The notes beneath the pieces were generated by a model that made no database searches, was not told where the DNA came from, and saw nothing but the letters and a program-made list of their open reading frames with translations. Below are positions 18,772 to 27,600 of a stretch of DNA of 48,323 nt, piece after piece. The translations under genes were made by a program, and so were the position numbers. The DNA is from Mariprofundus sp. (GTDB taxonomy: Bacteria > Pseudomonadota > Zetaproteobacteria > Mariprofundales > Mariprofundaceae). Within the stretch, counting starts at the first letter, position 1; each line of letters opens with the position of its first letter. The DNA lies in the NCBI GenBank assembly GCA_021772835.1, contig JAJFLE010000040.1, positions 1 to 48,323 of the forward strand. Reading direction: 5' to 3'.

Positions 18772-19515
18772 TTAACCCTCCTGAACCAGTGTACCGACAG
18801 GTTCACCGGATACTGCTTTGAGCATCTGGCCTGGCGTTGTTACATCAAACACAACAATAGGCATCTGATTATCGCGGCACAACGACATGGCTGTTGCATC
18901 CATAACGCCAAGGCGCTTGGTCAATGCTTCGGTAAATGTCAGTGTATCGTATCGTACAGCATCTGCATTCTTAGCAGGATCGGAGGTATAAACTCCATCC
19001 ACCTTGGTGCCTTTAAGCACTGCATCTGCCTGTATTTCCATGGCCCGCAGGCTGGCTGCTGTATCAGTTGTAAAATAAGGGTTACCGGTTCCGGCAGCAA
19101 AGATTAGTATGCGGCCTTTTTCCAGATGACGTACTGCACGACGTCGAATGTATGGTTCTGCTATTTCACGGATATGCAGGGCGGATATCACACGCACTGT
19201 GGCCCCATTACGCTCGATGGCATCCTGCAACGCAATGGAGTTCATCATGGTCGCCAGCATGCCCATATAGTCGGCACTGGCGCGATCCATACCTGATGCT
19301 GTGCCGCTCATGCCACGAAATATATTTCCGCCGCCGATCACAATGGCCAGTTCAACACCAGACTTCTGTACTTCTATCAGCTCTTTGGCAATCCGGTTAA
19401 TGGTAGCAGGGTCAACACCAAAAGCAGCATCACCCATAAGCACTTCACCGGACAGTTTGAGCAGCACCCGCTTATATGGGCGCTGCTCAAGACTCTCACA
19501 GTTTGAATCACTCAT
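18772..19515 (-). CDS. pyrH: UMP kinase
   Basis: 247 residues from the ATG at 19515 (a TTG at 19518 is also possible). Amino-acid-kinase fold with [43 protein letters not shown] and the acceptor-site region [20 protein letters not shown]. Phosphorylates UMP to UDP. It stands between tsf and frr in the conserved rpsB-tsf-pyrH-frr order. Confidence 0.97.
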   Translation of the reverse strand: MSDSNCESLEQRPYKRVLLKLSGEVLMGDAAFGVDPATINRIAKELIEVQKSGVELAIVIGGGNIFRGMSGTASGMDRASADYMGMLATMMNSIALQDAIERNGATVRVISALHIREIAEPYIRRRAVRHLEKGRILIFAAGTGNPYFTTDTAASLRAMEIQADAVLKGTKVDGVYTSDPAKNADAVRYDTLTFTEALTKRLGVMDATAMSLCRDNQMPIVVFDVTTPGQMLKAVSGEPVGTLVQEG

Positions 19516-19521
19516 CAAAGA

Positions 19522-20394
19522 TTAGCTGCCCTGAATCTGTGCAGCTACTTCTGCAGCGAAGTCTTCTTCTTTCTTCTCAATACCTTCACCCAGTGCAAAG
19601 CGTGACATGGATACAACTTTAGCATTGCCGAGCGCCTTGCCAACCTTCTGATCGGTATCCATCACAAAATCCTGCTCCAGCAGACAGATGTCGGAGTAGA
19701 ATTTATTCAGCTGACCGGCAACGATTTTATCTACAATCGCTTCCGGCTTACCACTGGCAATCGCACGATCAGACAGTACCGCACGTTCACGTTCAACAGA
19801 TTCAGCATCAACATCATCACGTGAGATGAACAACGGATTGGCTGCTGCAACATGCATAGCAATGCCGCGAGCCAAACCTGCGTCCACATCGCCTTCAATA
19901 CCAAGCAATACACCGATTTTACCGGCACCATGAACGTATCCTGCAGCAGTACCGTCCACTTCAACTCGCTCAAAACGACGAACACTCATGTTTTCGCCGA
20001 TTGTTGCGATCAATTGTGACAGCGCCTGTTCAACACTAAGTTCGCCATCAAAGTCGCTTGCCAGCAGAGTAGCCAGATCAGCAGGGTTGTTTTTGATGAT
20101 CAGTGCGGCAACTGCGTTGACGAAACCAACAAACTGCTCGTTCTTGCTGACAAAGTCGGTCTCAGCATTCACTTCCAACACCACACCCACATTGCCTTCG
20201 GTAACTGAAGCCACAATGCCTTCAGCAGCGACACGGCCAGCTTTCTTGGAAGCAGCACCCAAACCTTTCTTGCGCAGGAAATCGACTGCAGCATCGATGT
20301 CACCATTGGTTTCGGTCAATGCTTTTTTGCAGTCCATCATACCTGCACCACTAATTTCACGCAGTTTTTTTACATCTGCAGCGGTAATAGCCAT
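19522..20394 (-). CDS. tsf: Elongation factor Ts
   Basis: 290 residues. N-terminal UBA-like domain (MAITAADVKKLREISGAGMMDCKKALTE), the core TDFVSKNEQFVGFV motif that displaces nucleotide from EF-Tu, then two core subdomains ending KVGKALGNAKVVSMSRFALGEGIEKKEEDFAAEV. It is 28 bp downstream of rpsB and 6 bp upstream of the pyrH ATG. Confidence 0.97.
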   Translation of the reverse strand: MAITAADVKKLREISGAGMMDCKKALTETNGDIDAAVDFLRKKGLGAASKKAGRVAAEGIVASVTEGNVGVVLEVNAETDFVSKNEQFVGFVNAVAALIIKNNPADLATLLASDFDGELSVEQALSQLIATIGENMSVRRFERVEVDGTAAGYVHGAGKIGVLLGIEGDVDAGLARGIAMHVAAANPLFISRDDVDAESVERERAVLSDRAIASGKPEAIVDKIVAGQLNKFYSDICLLEQDFVMDTDQKVGKALGNAKVVSMSRFALGEGIEKKEEDFAAEVAAQIQGS

Positions 20395-20422
20395 TCTATT
20401 AAATCCTCGTATCTTTTAGTAA

Positions 20423-21202
20423 TTAAGATTCAGCTGCTGTATCTTCAGCAACTGCTTCTTCAGCAGCAACAGTCATAGCCTCAACAACATCATCGCCATC
20501 TTCAGCGTTTTCCAGATGCCATGACTCAGTGCCTTCCAGCAGTGCATCAGCAATCTTGCTGCAGAACAGACGAACAGCACGGATAGCGTCGTCGTTACCA
20601 GGAACGATGTAATCAATTCCGGTTGGGTTACAGTTGGTATCTACGACAGCCACAACCGGGATACCCAGCTTCTGTGCTTCTTTTACAGCCAGCTCTTCCT
20701 TGCGAACATCAACCACAAACAGACAGTCAGGCAGTTCAACCATGTCCTTGATACCGCCGAGAGAGCGCTCAAGTTTATCCAGCTGACGCTGCAAACCTAA
20801 TGCTTCTTTCTTGGTCAGCAACTCAAACACGCCCTCTTCTTTCTGGCGCTGCAGATCCTTCATTTTGCGAACAGACTGCTGAACAGTTGCGAAGTTGGTC
20901 AGTGTACCACCGAGCCAACGGTGATTAACATAAAACTGACCTGCGCGAGCGGATTCTTCTTTCACAGCTTCACGAGCTTGACGTTTGGTGCCAACGAACA
21001 GTACGCGACCACCGGCTGCGGCCAGAGCCTGCATGAACGAATAGCTTTCGTTAGCCATGCGCAGAGTTTTCTGCAGATCGATAATATGGATTCCATTACG
21101 CTGACCGAAGATATATGGAGCCATTTTCGGGTTCCAGCGACGGGTTTGGTGACCAAAGTGAACACCTGCTTCGAGCAGCTGTTTCATAGTAAACTGAGAC
21201 AT
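20423..21202 (-). CDS. rpsB: 30S ribosomal protein S2
   Basis: 259 residues from the ATG at 21202; the frame extends further upstream to 21283, but [27 protein letters not shown] is the family N-terminus and GGAGG lies 7 bp before it. Conserved [23 protein letters not shown] is present, and an acidic Ala/Glu-rich tail follows. First gene of the long run; promoter at 21302-21330. Confidence 0.97.
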   Translation of the reverse strand: MSQFTMKQLLEAGVHFGHQTRRWNPKMAPYIFGQRNGIHIIDLQKTLRMANESYSFMQALAAAGGRVLFVGTKRQAREAVKEESARAGQFYVNHRWLGGTLTNFATVQQSVRKMKDLQRQKEEGVFELLTKKEALGLQRQLDKLERSLGGIKDMVELPDCLFVVDVRKEELAVKEAQKLGIPVVAVVDTNCNPTGIDYIVPGNDDAIRAVRLFCSKIADALLEGTESWHLENAEDGDDVVEAMTVAAEEAVAEDTAAES

Positions 21203-21301
21203 TGAAGTCCTCCGATTGTTGTTTTCCTCCACCATCCACCACCCTTGCGGGCACAATTGGTTTGGATAGTGTGCGAATTCCACTCTAACGAGTGGGCGCG
21301 C

Positions 21302-21330
21302 TTTCTAGCGAAAAGTGTGTGAAATAGCAA
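21302..21330 (-). promoter_or_regulatory. Predicted sigma-70-type promoter for rpsB
   Basis: On the minus strand TTGCTA, a 17-bp spacer and TAGAAA are found about 100 bp before the rpsB ATG. This leaves a leader of roughly 90 nt (21203-21295), in line with the autoregulatory 5' leaders often found before rpsB. The leader also holds short inverted repeats (CCACTCGTTAGAGTGG), but I do not assign a known RNA family. Confidence 0.45.
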
Positions 21331-21406
21331 GCCTCCCCTGACCTCACCCTGCCTCTATATCCCACCATATGTGGTAACCTGAAAATAATATTTTATTACC
21401 TTGAAT

Positions 21407-21715
21407 GTTGCTGGCTGATGGCCTCCTGCCAAAAATATTCACCGCATCCATGTGGCTCACCTTCGGTTCCTTTTAGCCATGCCATTTCGCTTCCTGCGAA
21501 ATGGTCAGATCGCAAAGGCACCATTGTACAGTATTGATCATGAATTATGGAATTTATGAATTATGCAGACACTGCATCTGTGCCTGTCAGCAATCTGCTA
21601 GTCCCCTGATATTTATTGTGGTTCGTGGCTTCTGAACGCTATGCGTTCAAACAATCACTCATGCTTTCAGACATATTTAGGGGAGCACTAAATAAATCAG
21701 CGCCCCCCCCTAAAT
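21407..21715. repeat. Hairpin-rich dispersed repeat, copy B
   Basis: The start (GGCTGATGGCCTCCTGCCAAAAATATTCAC) and end (GCACTAAATAAATCAGCGC) match those of copy A at 6736-6887, but the interior is about twice as long. It contains a 9-bp stem CCATTTCGC/GCGAAATGG (around 21482-21504) and, at the right end, ATTTAGGGG/CCCCTAAAT. No gene in the stretch 21203-21723; apart from the rpsB promoter/leader, this repeat is all that I see there. Confidence 0.5.
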
Positions 21716-21723
21716 AAAGCATC

Positions 21724-22257
21724 TCACAAATTTATATCGATCGGCCCGATCACAATCGGCTCCGATGACCTGAACAGAATGCGCACTCCTTTAATGGGCC
21801 CGACTGCCCTCAACTTCTCACTGATCGTGACTGATTTTTTTACATCTTTACCGAGGCTTTCAAATACATTGATCCATTTGCCTTTGACAGGCTGCACTTC
21901 TACCTTCACCCAGCCTTTTCCAAGCGCCTTATCTCCCACGCTGGCTTTGCGCAACACAATGGATTTGATGTGTACAGGCCAATCCAGATAAAGGCGCGAC
22001 CAACCTTCTTTATAGGTCTGCCCACTTTTCTCTTCCATCCAATCAATAACCCTGTTGGGTTCATCAATCGTATCGAAAAAATTTGCGCTACCGCCATTAA
22101 ATTCATGCTTTTTACCGGAAGTAAGTGTGGTGCCATCACTGCGCACAACCTTATGCGTTACCGAGGCTAATCCGGCTTCTGCCATATCGGGTTTAGCTAC
22201 CCCCAGCCCCAAAATAAATAGGCAGGACAATAATATTGGAAATGTCTTTTTTGTCAT
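21724..22257 (-). CDS. Exported hypothetical protein
   Basis: 177 residues with a clear signal peptide (ILLSCLFILGLGVAKPDMAEA). The mature part is rich in beta-forming residues and has a Lys/Trp-rich centre (EGWSRLYLDWPVHIKSIVLRKA), ending VRILFRSSEPIVIGPIDINL; a galactose-binding-like beta sandwich is one possibility. I recognise no family. It is 60 bp downstream of the umuC-like stop on the same strand and may be cotranscribed. Confidence 0.6.
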   Translation of the reverse strand: MTKKTFPILLSCLFILGLGVAKPDMAEAGLASVTHKVVRSDGTTLTSGKKHEFNGGSANFFDTIDEPNRVIDWMEEKSGQTYKEGWSRLYLDWPVHIKSIVLRKASVGDKALGKGWVKVEVQPVKGKWINVFESLGKDVKKSVTISEKLRAVGPIKGVRILFRSSEPIVIGPIDINL

Positions 22258-22317
22258 AACAACACCTCTTGAGTACGCTCTTAGTATATAGCACTTAAAC
22301 CCCGGAAATGCGAACTT

Positions 22318-23553
22318 TTAGCGTGCAATGAATAACGGATACCGAAACCGCGGATGACTTCGCTTTTGCTTAATGCCCTGCATAGAAGCAAGGGAGATAC
22401 TACGATCACCGTATTTTTTATTGATATGGTTCACCGTCAACATTAATGAATTCTGCCTGCTGTCCTCACGTGAAAAAGCAAACAGGCCATCTGTGATCGA
22501 GCCTTCTCGGCTGATATCTGTAGCGACCACACCACAACCTCGATAGATCTGCCCGGCCCTGAACAATTTCAGAAAACCTGCTTTCACTGCTGCTGTCATG
22601 CGCTTCAGACTGTTGCTCGCAAAATCCAGTTGCATATGTGTTCCCTGCCGCTCAAATGAGGCCAGCGTCAGAAACACATGGAGGCGCCTGCTCAGCAACT
22701 GTTTGGCCACCAATTCGGATACCAGCCGCATGGTATGATAGCTCAGGTGCGCGGCGATAATCTGGCGATCCGCACTCACCCCCCCTATCGAAGCTGTTCT
22801 GGCCACACTCTTGGGCAGCACCGGCTTAAGCTGCAACGGCAACACAGAAACCCCCGATAACTCATGTTTTAACAGCATGCCGTGGCGCCCAAGCAATCTG
22901 TGCATCAACCCACCTTCAAGCTGCGCGAGTTGCAGAGCTGTATGGATCTTGAATTTCTGTAGCAATGCCGTGCGATTGCGTCCGATGCCCGGAATAGCGG
23001 CCACTGGCAGCTCGCTCAAAAAAGAGTCGATACGTTTACCCGGCACTATCATCGTACCGTTTGGCTTATTGGCCTCGGAAGCGAGTTTGGCCAGCGTACG
23101 CGTATTACTGACGCCTACCGATGCGGTAATACCTGTCTCGCGGAAGATTGTCAGGCGCATATCATCGGCCAACTGCTGAAATGATTTCCGCCACAGGAGA
23201 CGGATACCGTTCATATCCATAAACGCCTCATCAATCGAATAGATCTCGATATCGGGACTGTAGCGGCGGAGTATGGAAAATACCTTGTTCGACACCTGCC
23301 CGTAATAACGGAAGTCGGCGGCCAGATAAACTACCTGCGGTGCCAGCTTTTTCGCTTCCCATACCGGCATGCCAGTCGTGATGCCAAGCGCTTTGGCGGC
23401 ATAGGATTTAGCTACAACGATTGCATTCTGACTGGAGAGCACGCAGATGGGCCGCCCCTTCAAATCAGGCCGACGCGCCGCCTCGCAGGAAGCATAAAAC
23501 GCATCGCAATCGACATGCGCAATCGCATTCGGCCAGTCACTGACCATTTTCAT
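22318..23553 (-). CDS. umuC: Y-family DNA polymerase, UmuC-like
   Basis: 411 residues. Y-family catalytic motifs are present: IAHVDCDAFYASCE (metal-binding Asp residues) and IYSIDEAFMDM (SIDE). The helix-hairpin-helix segment AAIPGIGRNRTALLQKF follows, then the little-finger domain and a C-terminus typical of UmuC rather than DinB. It would copy damaged DNA with reduced fidelity. A LexA/UmuD-like gene lies just upstream, as in umuDC operons, but 150 bp of inverted-repeat sequence separates them. Confidence 0.85.
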   Translation of the reverse strand: MKMVSDWPNAIAHVDCDAFYASCEAARRPDLKGRPICVLSSQNAIVVAKSYAAKALGITTGMPVWEAKKLAPQVVYLAADFRYYGQVSNKVFSILRRYSPDIEIYSIDEAFMDMNGIRLLWRKSFQQLADDMRLTIFRETGITASVGVSNTRTLAKLASEANKPNGTMIVPGKRIDSFLSELPVAAIPGIGRNRTALLQKFKIHTALQLAQLEGGLMHRLLGRHGMLLKHELSGVSVLPLQLKPVLPKSVARTASIGGVSADRQIIAAHLSYHTMRLVSELVAKQLLSRRLHVFLTLASFERQGTHMQLDFASNSLKRMTAAVKAGFLKLFRAGQIYRGCGVVATDISREGSITDGLFAFSREDSRQNSLMLTVNHINKKYGDRSISLASMQGIKQKRSHPRFRYPLFIAR

Positions 23554-23559
23554 TTGGGC

Positions 23560-23695
23560 TCACCACGAAGAACACGAAGCGCACAAAGGTAAATAACGAA
23601 AAGTAATGCACAGAGCTCGGAAACATGAATCCATTATCTGCATCGTGTTTCATACCCTGCCTCTCAACACTTTTCTTCGTGCCTTCTGTGGTGAA
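23560..23695. repeat. Intergenic inverted-repeat element (CACCRCRRAG family), copy 1
   Basis: Left end TCACCACGAAGAACACGAAG, right end CTTCGTGCCTTCTGTGGTGA: imperfect terminal inverted repeats around about 90 bp of non-coding DNA. Related ends occur at 27387-27529, 29609-29722 and, as a half copy, 38565-38591. It lies between the umuD-like and umuC genes. Confidence 0.55.
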
Positions 23696-23701
23696 AATGC
23701 T

Positions 23702-24274
23702 TTAGAACTTACGGAATTGGCCGACCACTTCACCATAGATATCAAGTGACTCTTCCGGATAGATATCGGGATAATCTTCATTGGCAGGTTCCAGATACAT
23801 GCCTTTGCTGCCAGAGCGCAGATATTTAATCGTAAAATCACCGTCGACAATAGCCACGACAATTTTGCCCAGGTTCGGATTGCTATTACGTTCCACGATG
23901 AGGAAATCGCCGTCATGGATGCCTGCATTGATCATGGAGTCACCCTGCACACCAACCAGCACCGTGCTCGAAGGATGTTCGACCAGATAATCATCAATGG
24001 TAATGGCATCACCCAGAATCTCTGTCGCAGGACTGGCAAAACCGGCAGGCGCAAAACCCACATGCGGACGTGCAAAAAACATATTGGCAGGGCTTAATCG
24101 ACCACCCGGTGCCTTGCTGATATAACCGGCAAAAATCATACGGTCGATAAACTTTACCGCGCCCTGCTTGCTCACGCCGACAAGGGCAGCGATCTCCGCA
24201 TAAGAAGGGATCAAACGATGCAGCGCATAATAGTCCTGCAGTCTTCCGAGATAAAAAGGATCTTTATTCACCAT
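23702..24274 (-). CDS. LexA/UmuD-like S24 peptidase with N-terminal HTH
   Basis: 190 residues from ATG 24274; the frame continues to 24325 but would run through the palindromic operator. Residues 20-60 form a winged-helix-like DNA-binding region (PSYAEIAALVGVSKQGAVKFIDRM), so it is longer than UmuD. The self-cleavage site is Ala77-Gly78 (APAGFASPA). The catalytic dyad is Ser113 (GDSM) and Lys150 (DGDFTIKYL). The C-terminus resembles UmuD. It probably represses itself and the polymerase gene until RecA-stimulated autocleavage. It could equally be the genome's LexA. No Shine-Dalgarno is obvious before either start. Confidence 0.8.
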   Translation of the reverse strand: MVNKDPFYLGRLQDYYALHRLIPSYAEIAALVGVSKQGAVKFIDRMIFAGYISKAPGGRLSPANMFFARPHVGFAPAGFASPATEILGDAITIDDYLVEHPSSTVLVGVQGDSMINAGIHDGDFLIVERNSNPNLGKIVVAIVDGDFTIKYLRSGSKGMYLEPANEDYPDIYPEESLDIYGEVVGQFRKF

Positions 24275-24284
24275 CTGCGCAGTA

Positions 24285-24304
24285 TGGTGTACGGACGTAC
24301 ACCA
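24285..24304. promoter_or_regulatory. Palindromic operator upstream of the LexA/UmuD-like gene
   Basis: TGGTGTACGGACGTACACCA is a perfect 9-bp inverted repeat with a 2-bp spacer, ending 11 bp before the ATG at 24274. Position and symmetry suggest an autoregulatory site. It does not match the CTGT-N8-ACAG or GTTC-type LexA boxes. A second inverted repeat, CTGTTTT-N9-AAAACAG, lies next to it at 24310-24332. Confidence 0.55.
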
Positions 24305-24347
24305 TGCAACTGTTTTATATCTCACAAAACAGCAACTGCTTATGAAT

Positions 24348-24376
24348 TTGGGGATTCCGCGAAACTAATCTATATT
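24348..24376 (+). promoter_or_regulatory. Predicted sigma-70-type promoter for the membrane protein gene
   Basis: TTGGGG, a 17-bp spacer and TATATT end 32 bp before the ATG at 24409. The start codon is preceded by the purine-rich GAGAGGGGGAG. Confidence 0.45.
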
Positions 24377-24408
24377 GTCTCAATAGACTGAGAGGGGGAG
24401 TGGATTAG

Positions 24409-25275
24409 ATGATGGATAATGACATTGCCAAAGCAGAGACAGCGAAAGAGGTTATCTCGCCCACTTCGGTGCGTTGTGAATTTACGCGCGGCTTCATGTG
24501 GTTCTTTGATGCCGGTGACTTGATGCTCTCTCATTTTACAAAATGGCTACAGATCGCATTTATCATCGTTCTGATCAATGTGGGGCTTACCTACATCCCG
24601 ATTATTGGGGATCTGGTCGGAATGGCCATAATGTTCGTACAGTTCGCTATTCTATTGCTGGCCGCTTCCATGTTCGACAACAACAGCGAGTTCAAGATCA
24701 CAAACCTAATGACCCCATTCCTCCGGGAAAAAGGGCTCAGGCTGACCGGTCTTGCATTACTCATATTTGTTGCAGCCATTGGAACTGGAATTGTCACGGC
24801 CATTGCAATTTCTGCAACAGGAATACACAAAGACACTCTTCTCATCGTAATATCGATGGTATTCCTGATCGTTATGCTATCACTATGGTTTACCCCTGCA
24901 CTGGTGACATTTACCGACATGAAGGTTTTTGATGCCGTCAAAACAAGCGCCATCGCCACCATCAAGAATATCGCACCAATTATAGCGCTTTGCATTCCTC
25001 TCTTTTTTATCCTGATCGTATTTGGAGGGCTTGTGATTTCGAGTGATCTTATTTCAGGTAGAGTGGAAGCGGGAGCATGGAATACGCTAGTTGAAACAAA
25101 CCCGATAGCCGGAGTGATATTAATCATATTCGCTGTACTGACCACCGCATTTTCCGGCGCCATCGGTTATGTCAGTTACCGCGATGTCTTCAACAACCTC
25201 AAACAAGATGATTATACAGGCGGACCGACTCTGATCGAACCTGCATCAGAGCAAACGACCACTTCATACCGATAG
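24409..25275 (+). CDS. Integral membrane protein, BPSS1780-like
   Basis: 288 residues with six hydrophobic segments (around residues 45-65, 70-85, 113-137, 143-165, 190-213, 235-260). The N-terminal VRCEFTRGFMWFFDAGDLML and the paired motif LWFTPALVTFTDMKVFDAVKTS fit the BPSS1780 family of inner membrane proteins of unknown function. The C-terminal cytoplasmic tail is polar. Divergent from the LexA/UmuD-like gene, with its own predicted promoter; ends at the bidirectional terminator at 25366. Confidence 0.7.
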   Translation: MMDNDIAKAETAKEVISPTSVRCEFTRGFMWFFDAGDLMLSHFTKWLQIAFIIVLINVGLTYIPIIGDLVGMAIMFVQFAILLLAASMFDNNSEFKITNLMTPFLREKGLRLTGLALLIFVAAIGTGIVTAIAISATGIHKDTLLIVISMVFLIVMLSLWFTPALVTFTDMKVFDAVKTSAIATIKNIAPIIALCIPLFFILIVFGGLVISSDLISGRVEAGAWNTLVETNPIAGVILIIFAVLTTAFSGAIGYVSYRDVFNNLKQDDYTGGPTLIEPASEQTTTSYR

Positions 25276-25365
25276 TACTGAATACGATGGCGATTCCTGC
25301 CAGCTGCACTTATCCTGACTGGGATGCACTTCGGCTGTGAAAACGGCTCAACCCAGTGTCAAACA

Positions 25366-25390
25366 AAAGCCCCGGCATTACCGGGGCTTT
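25366..25390. terminator. Bidirectional hairpin terminator
   Basis: A 10-bp perfect stem, AAAGCCCCGG/CCGGGGCTTT, with a 5-base loop between the convergent membrane-protein gene and dapB. Confidence 0.9.
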
Positions 25391-25407
25391 GAAATGGACA
25401 GTAAATT

Positions 25408-26217
25408 TTAGTCGCGCAGGTTCAGCACATCCTGCATGTCGTACCAGCCGCTGGATTGCTCTGATAACCAGTTGGCTGCGCGTACGGCGCCGCGTGCAAA
25501 GACCATGCGGTCTGATGCACGGTGGTTGATTTCAATACGCTCTTCATCGGCAATGAACATGGCTTCATGCTCACCAACAATATTGCCACCACGCACCACG
25601 GAAAAACCGATAGTGCCTGGCTTGCGGGCGCCGGTAATGCCTTCACGTGAATAAACGGCCACATCATCCAGATCTACACCGCGCCCGGCAGCCAGGGCCT
25701 TACCCATCGCCAGGGCCGTGCCACTTGGCGCATCGACTTTGTGTTTGTGGTGGGCTTCAAAAATTTCGGCATCGTAATCATTGCCCAACACTTCGGCAGC
25801 TTTCTCAATCAGGTTCAGAGCCAAGTTTACACCTACCGAATAGTTGGCGGCCATTACTACCGGTGAATTCGACAGCCTATCCTGCAATTGCTGCAACTGT
25901 TCCGCAGCAAAACCCGTTGTGCCAATCACAATGCCCATGCCGCGTTCAGCCACAAATACAGCATGCTGCAGGGTGGCGACAGGTGTCGTAAAATCGATCA
26001 GAACATCGGCTTTAGCACAGTCATTTATATTATCAACGAGACGGATACCCAGCGTTTCCACTCCGGCCAATTCTCCGGCATCGCGCCCGACAAATGGTGA
26101 GCCGGATCGCTCGGTTGCACCGGCCAGCACTACCCCCTTCGCTTCAGTCACCGCACGCACCAGCATGCGGCCCATGCGACCGGATGCACCAACGACAATG
26201 ACTTTCAACTCACTCAT
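25408..26217 (-). CDS. dapB: 4-hydroxy-tetrahydrodipicolinate reductase
   Basis: 269 residues. N-terminal Rossmann motif VVGASGRMGRML, then VLIDFTTP and GTTGF; catalytic region EAHHKHKVDAPSGTAL with the conserved His pair and Lys. Reduces HTPA in lysine/meso-DAP synthesis. The ATG overlaps the last base of the dnaJ stop (TAATG), so it is translated as the last gene of the heat-shock operon, an arrangement that ties cell-wall precursor synthesis to that transcript. Confidence 0.96.
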   Translation of the reverse strand: MSELKVIVVGASGRMGRMLVRAVTEAKGVVLAGATERSGSPFVGRDAGELAGVETLGIRLVDNINDCAKADVLIDFTTPVATLQHAVFVAERGMGIVIGTTGFAAEQLQQLQDRLSNSPVVMAANYSVGVNLALNLIEKAAEVLGNDYDAEIFEAHHKHKVDAPSGTALAMGKALAAGRGVDLDDVAVYSREGITGARKPGTIGFSVVRGGNIVGEHEAMFIADEERIEINHRASDRMVFARGAVRAANWLSEQSSGWYDMQDVLNLRD

Positions 26218-27371
26218 TATTTGCCCTCACTGGACAGATCTTCCCAGAAATCCTTCACTTTGCCTAGAAAAGAGGAACGTTCCGGATAAACATCGTCACC
26301 GGCTTCATTGGCAAATTCACGCAGCAGATTTTCCTGACGCGTAGTCATTTTCTTCGGCACAGCAATCTGCACACGCACATACAGGTCACCCTTCTGGCTG
26401 CCCGCACGCACATCCGGCACACCATGACCACGCAGACGGAACACACGTCCACCCTCGGTGCCAGCCGGGATTTTGATCTTCACCCTGCCGTTTAGTGTAG
26501 GCGCATCCACTTCCGCGCCCAATGTCGCCTGCGGGAATGTCACCGGCATCGTGCAGTAGAGATCCGCTCCTTCACGTTCAAAGATCGAATGTTCTTTCAA
26601 TCCGATCACCACATACAGGTCACCTGCACCACTACCATGCTGACCTGTTTCACCTTCACCGGACACACGCACCTGGGCGCCATCATAAACACCGGCAGGC
26701 ACTTTTATTTTTAATTTCTTGGTGACTTTTACACGCCCTGCACCACCGCAATCCAGACATGGTGATTCAATACGAGTGCCCGAACCGTGACAATTCGGAC
26801 ATGTGCGACGCACGGCAAAGAAACCCTGCTGCATCTGTACCTGGCCGTGACCGCCACACGTACTGCATGGTACCGGGTTGGTGCCAGGACGCGCACCGTT
26901 TCCACGGCAAGTGCCACATGATTCATGTTTAGGGATTTTCAGTTCGACTTCGCGGCCACTGGCAGCCTCTTCCAAAGTCAGGGTGAGGTTATAACGCAGA
27001 TCGGCACCACGGGCAGCTCGTGCGCCGCCGCGACCACCGCCAAACATGTCACCGAACACATCGCCAAACATATCGCCAAAATCGCGGAAGGCATGTGAAT
27101 CCTGAGCACCACCCTGACCCCAGAAGTCCTGCATCTGTGCATCAACACCGGCATGGCCGTACTGATCATAACGCGCACGTTTGCCATCATCGGTAAGTAC
27201 TTCGTAGGCCTCCGTCACCTCACGGAAGTTCTCCGCCGCTTTCTCATCATCCGGGTTGCGGTCCGGATGATATTTCATTGCCAGTTTACGGTATGCCCGT
27301 TTGATGTCGTTTTCATCGGCATCTTTAGCCACACCCAGCACTTCATAATAATCGCGATTAGACACTGTCAC
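26217..27371 (-). CDS. dnaJ: Chaperone protein DnaJ
   Basis: 384 residues. J domain with the HPD tripeptide at 35-37, a Gly/Phe-rich linker ([19 protein letters not shown]), four CxxCxGxG zinc motifs (starting [32 protein letters not shown]) and the C-terminal substrate-binding domains. Full-length type I DnaJ, the co-chaperone of DnaK encoded just upstream. The gap before it carries the dnaK terminator and a repeat element. Confidence 0.97.
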   Translation of the reverse strand: MTVSNRDYYEVLGVAKDADENDIKRAYRKLAMKYHPDRNPDDEKAAENFREVTEAYEVLTDDGKRARYDQYGHAGVDAQMQDFWGQGGAQDSHAFRDFGDMFGDVFGDMFGGGRGGARAARGADLRYNLTLTLEEAASGREVELKIPKHESCGTCRGNGARPGTNPVPCSTCGGHGQVQMQQGFFAVRRTCPNCHGSGTRIESPCLDCGGAGRVKVTKKLKIKVPAGVYDGAQVRVSGEGETGQHGSGAGDLYVVIGLKEHSIFEREGADLYCTMPVTFPQATLGAEVDAPTLNGRVKIKIPAGTEGGRVFRLRGHGVPDVRAGSQKGDLYVRVQIAVPKKMTTRQENLLREFANEAGDDVYPERSSFLGKVKDFWEDLSSEGK

Positions 27372-27386
27372 TCCCTGACTTCAAAC

Positions 27387-27529
27387 TTTTACCGCAAAGG
27401 ACGCAAAGGCTCGCGAAGTTATTACGATTTATTTTTATACCTAGCCTCGCTGAATCGCTTTGCCGATATAGTTATGAAACAACCCGTACACAACAACACA
27501 TATTTTCCTTTGCGTAGCTTTGCGGTTCA
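27387..27529. repeat. Intergenic inverted-repeat element (CACCRCRRAG family), copy 2
   Basis: Left TTTTACCGCAAAGGACGCAA, right TTGCGTAGCTTTGCGGTT, about 140 bp overall, located in the dnaK-dnaJ gap. Terminal inverted repeats are imperfect; the interior is AT-rich and non-coding. Confidence 0.6.
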
Positions 27530-27540
27530 ATCTTTATTAA

Positions 27541-27586
27541 CGTGAAAAGGAGCGGCAGGCCCAAAAGCCCCCCGCTCCTTTTCACG
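27541..27586 (-). terminator. Strong hairpin after dnaK
   Basis: A perfect 15-bp stem (CGTGAAAAGGAGCGG / CCGCTCCTTTTCACG) with a 16-base loop begins 15 bp past the dnaK stop. It could end or attenuate transcription before dnaJ, or protect the dnaK mRNA end. Confidence 0.85.
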
Positions 27587-27600
27587 TCAGGCTTTACGCC

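Noticed and set aside
24310-24332. CTGTTTT...AAAACAG as a classical gamma-proteobacterial LexA box
   Set aside because: Spacer between CTGT and ACAG is 15 bp, not 8, so it is not the canonical box.
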